The notes beneath the pieces were generated by a model, which was not told where the DNA came from, did not search any database, and worked only from the letters and a program-made list of their open reading frames with translations. This document shows positions 29,969-30,109 of a stretch of 30,109 bases of DNA, piece by piece (position 1 is the stretch's first letter; every line of letters starts with the position of its first letter). This DNA comes from DATLXH01 sp035576005 (GTDB taxonomy: Bacteria > Acidobacteriota > Thermoanaerobaculia > Gp7-AA8), in contig DATLXH010000099.1 in the NCBI GenBank assembly GCA_035576005.1, positions 1 through 30,109 on the forward strand, read 5' to 3'. The position numbers and the translations under genes are program-made.

Positions 29969-30109
29969 CCCGCATTTCTCACAGACGTTTGTCGTGAGAC
30001 GACGGAGAGTGGCTTGGATGCGAGGCGCGCGGCGATTTTGCGACGAAGGCATAGTCGACACTATGTCGAGGAGCGAAATTGCCGTGCGACGAAGCAGACA
30101 GGCCGCTAT
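29969..30109 (+). repeat. 178-bp hairpin element, copy D (cut by right edge)
   Basis: First 141 bp of an element in the same orientation as copy C, preceded by TTAA. It has the CATAGT-CGAC-ACTATG core (30050-30065 region) intact. It differs from copy A at scattered positions, including A at stem position 34 and G at 61, both compatible with pairing on this strand. The last ~37 bp lie outside the window. Confidence 0.88.

Noticed and set aside
10627..30109. Repeats as a CRISPR array
   Set aside because: The copies are kilobases apart with genes between, there is no regular spacing, and no cas genes are present.

Overview
The window is a GC-rich bacterial chromosome segment holding 26 protein genes (one cut by the left edge) and at least three families of non-coding hairpin repeats. 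LptD, BamD, two predicted lipoproteins and a beta-barrel protein show a Gram-negative (diderm) cell with lipopolysaccharide. The caa3 oxidase operon preceded by an Sco gene, the PASTA-rpe-bamD order and the general protein flavour suggest Acidobacteriota or a nearby phylum; this is inference, because there is no rRNA or other taxonomic marker here. I found no tRNA, rRNA or CRISPR array.

Layout. (1) 2-5272, plus strand: a tightly overlapping respiratory operon, namely the end of a small upstream protein, Sco copper chaperone, caa3 oxidase subunits II (fused cytochrome c), I, III and IV, and a one-helix small protein. (2) 5403-7235: an orphan dTDP-glucose 4,6-dehydratase, then a REP-associated tyrosine transposase (RAYT) with three REP-like hairpins. 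(3) 7255-9023, minus: a ClsB-like phospholipase D/cardiolipin synthase coupled to a DUF4112 membrane protein. (4) 9098-13224, plus: a YihY/BrkB membrane protein and lptD. (5) 13512-21722, minus: PASTA protein, rpe, bamD, a YbgF/CpoB-like lipoprotein, then a TPR-cNMP-binding protein, def, a secreted coiled-coil protein, a DUF4149 protein, a CorC-like CBS protein and era. (6) 21995-24772: a PHP-domain protein (plus) meeting an outer-membrane beta-barrel protein (minus) with an 18-bp overlap. (7) 25010-27483, minus: aroF-pyk, joining DAHP synthesis to the enzyme that consumes PEP. (8) 27663-29867: two secreted or anchored proteins of unknown function around a repeat-filled gap.

The most unusual feature is a 178-bp hairpin element present as copies at 10631, 13225 (interrupted), 16408 and 29969 (cut by the right edge), with a 15-bp fragment at 28408. 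The whole unit is one long imperfect palindrome with a CATAGT/ACTATG core. It is flanked by 4-bp YTAR sequences (TTAA, CTAA or CTAG), and in three places that flank supplies the stop codon of the adjoining gene. Nearly all transition-type differences between the two arms, and most differences between copies, give G-T/G-U wobble pairs on one particular strand and would give A-C mismatches on the other. This points to a hairpin that matters as single-stranded nucleic acid (RNA or ssDNA) of defined polarity. A second hairpin at 29887-29964 has the same CCCGCAT ends and the same kind of flanks.
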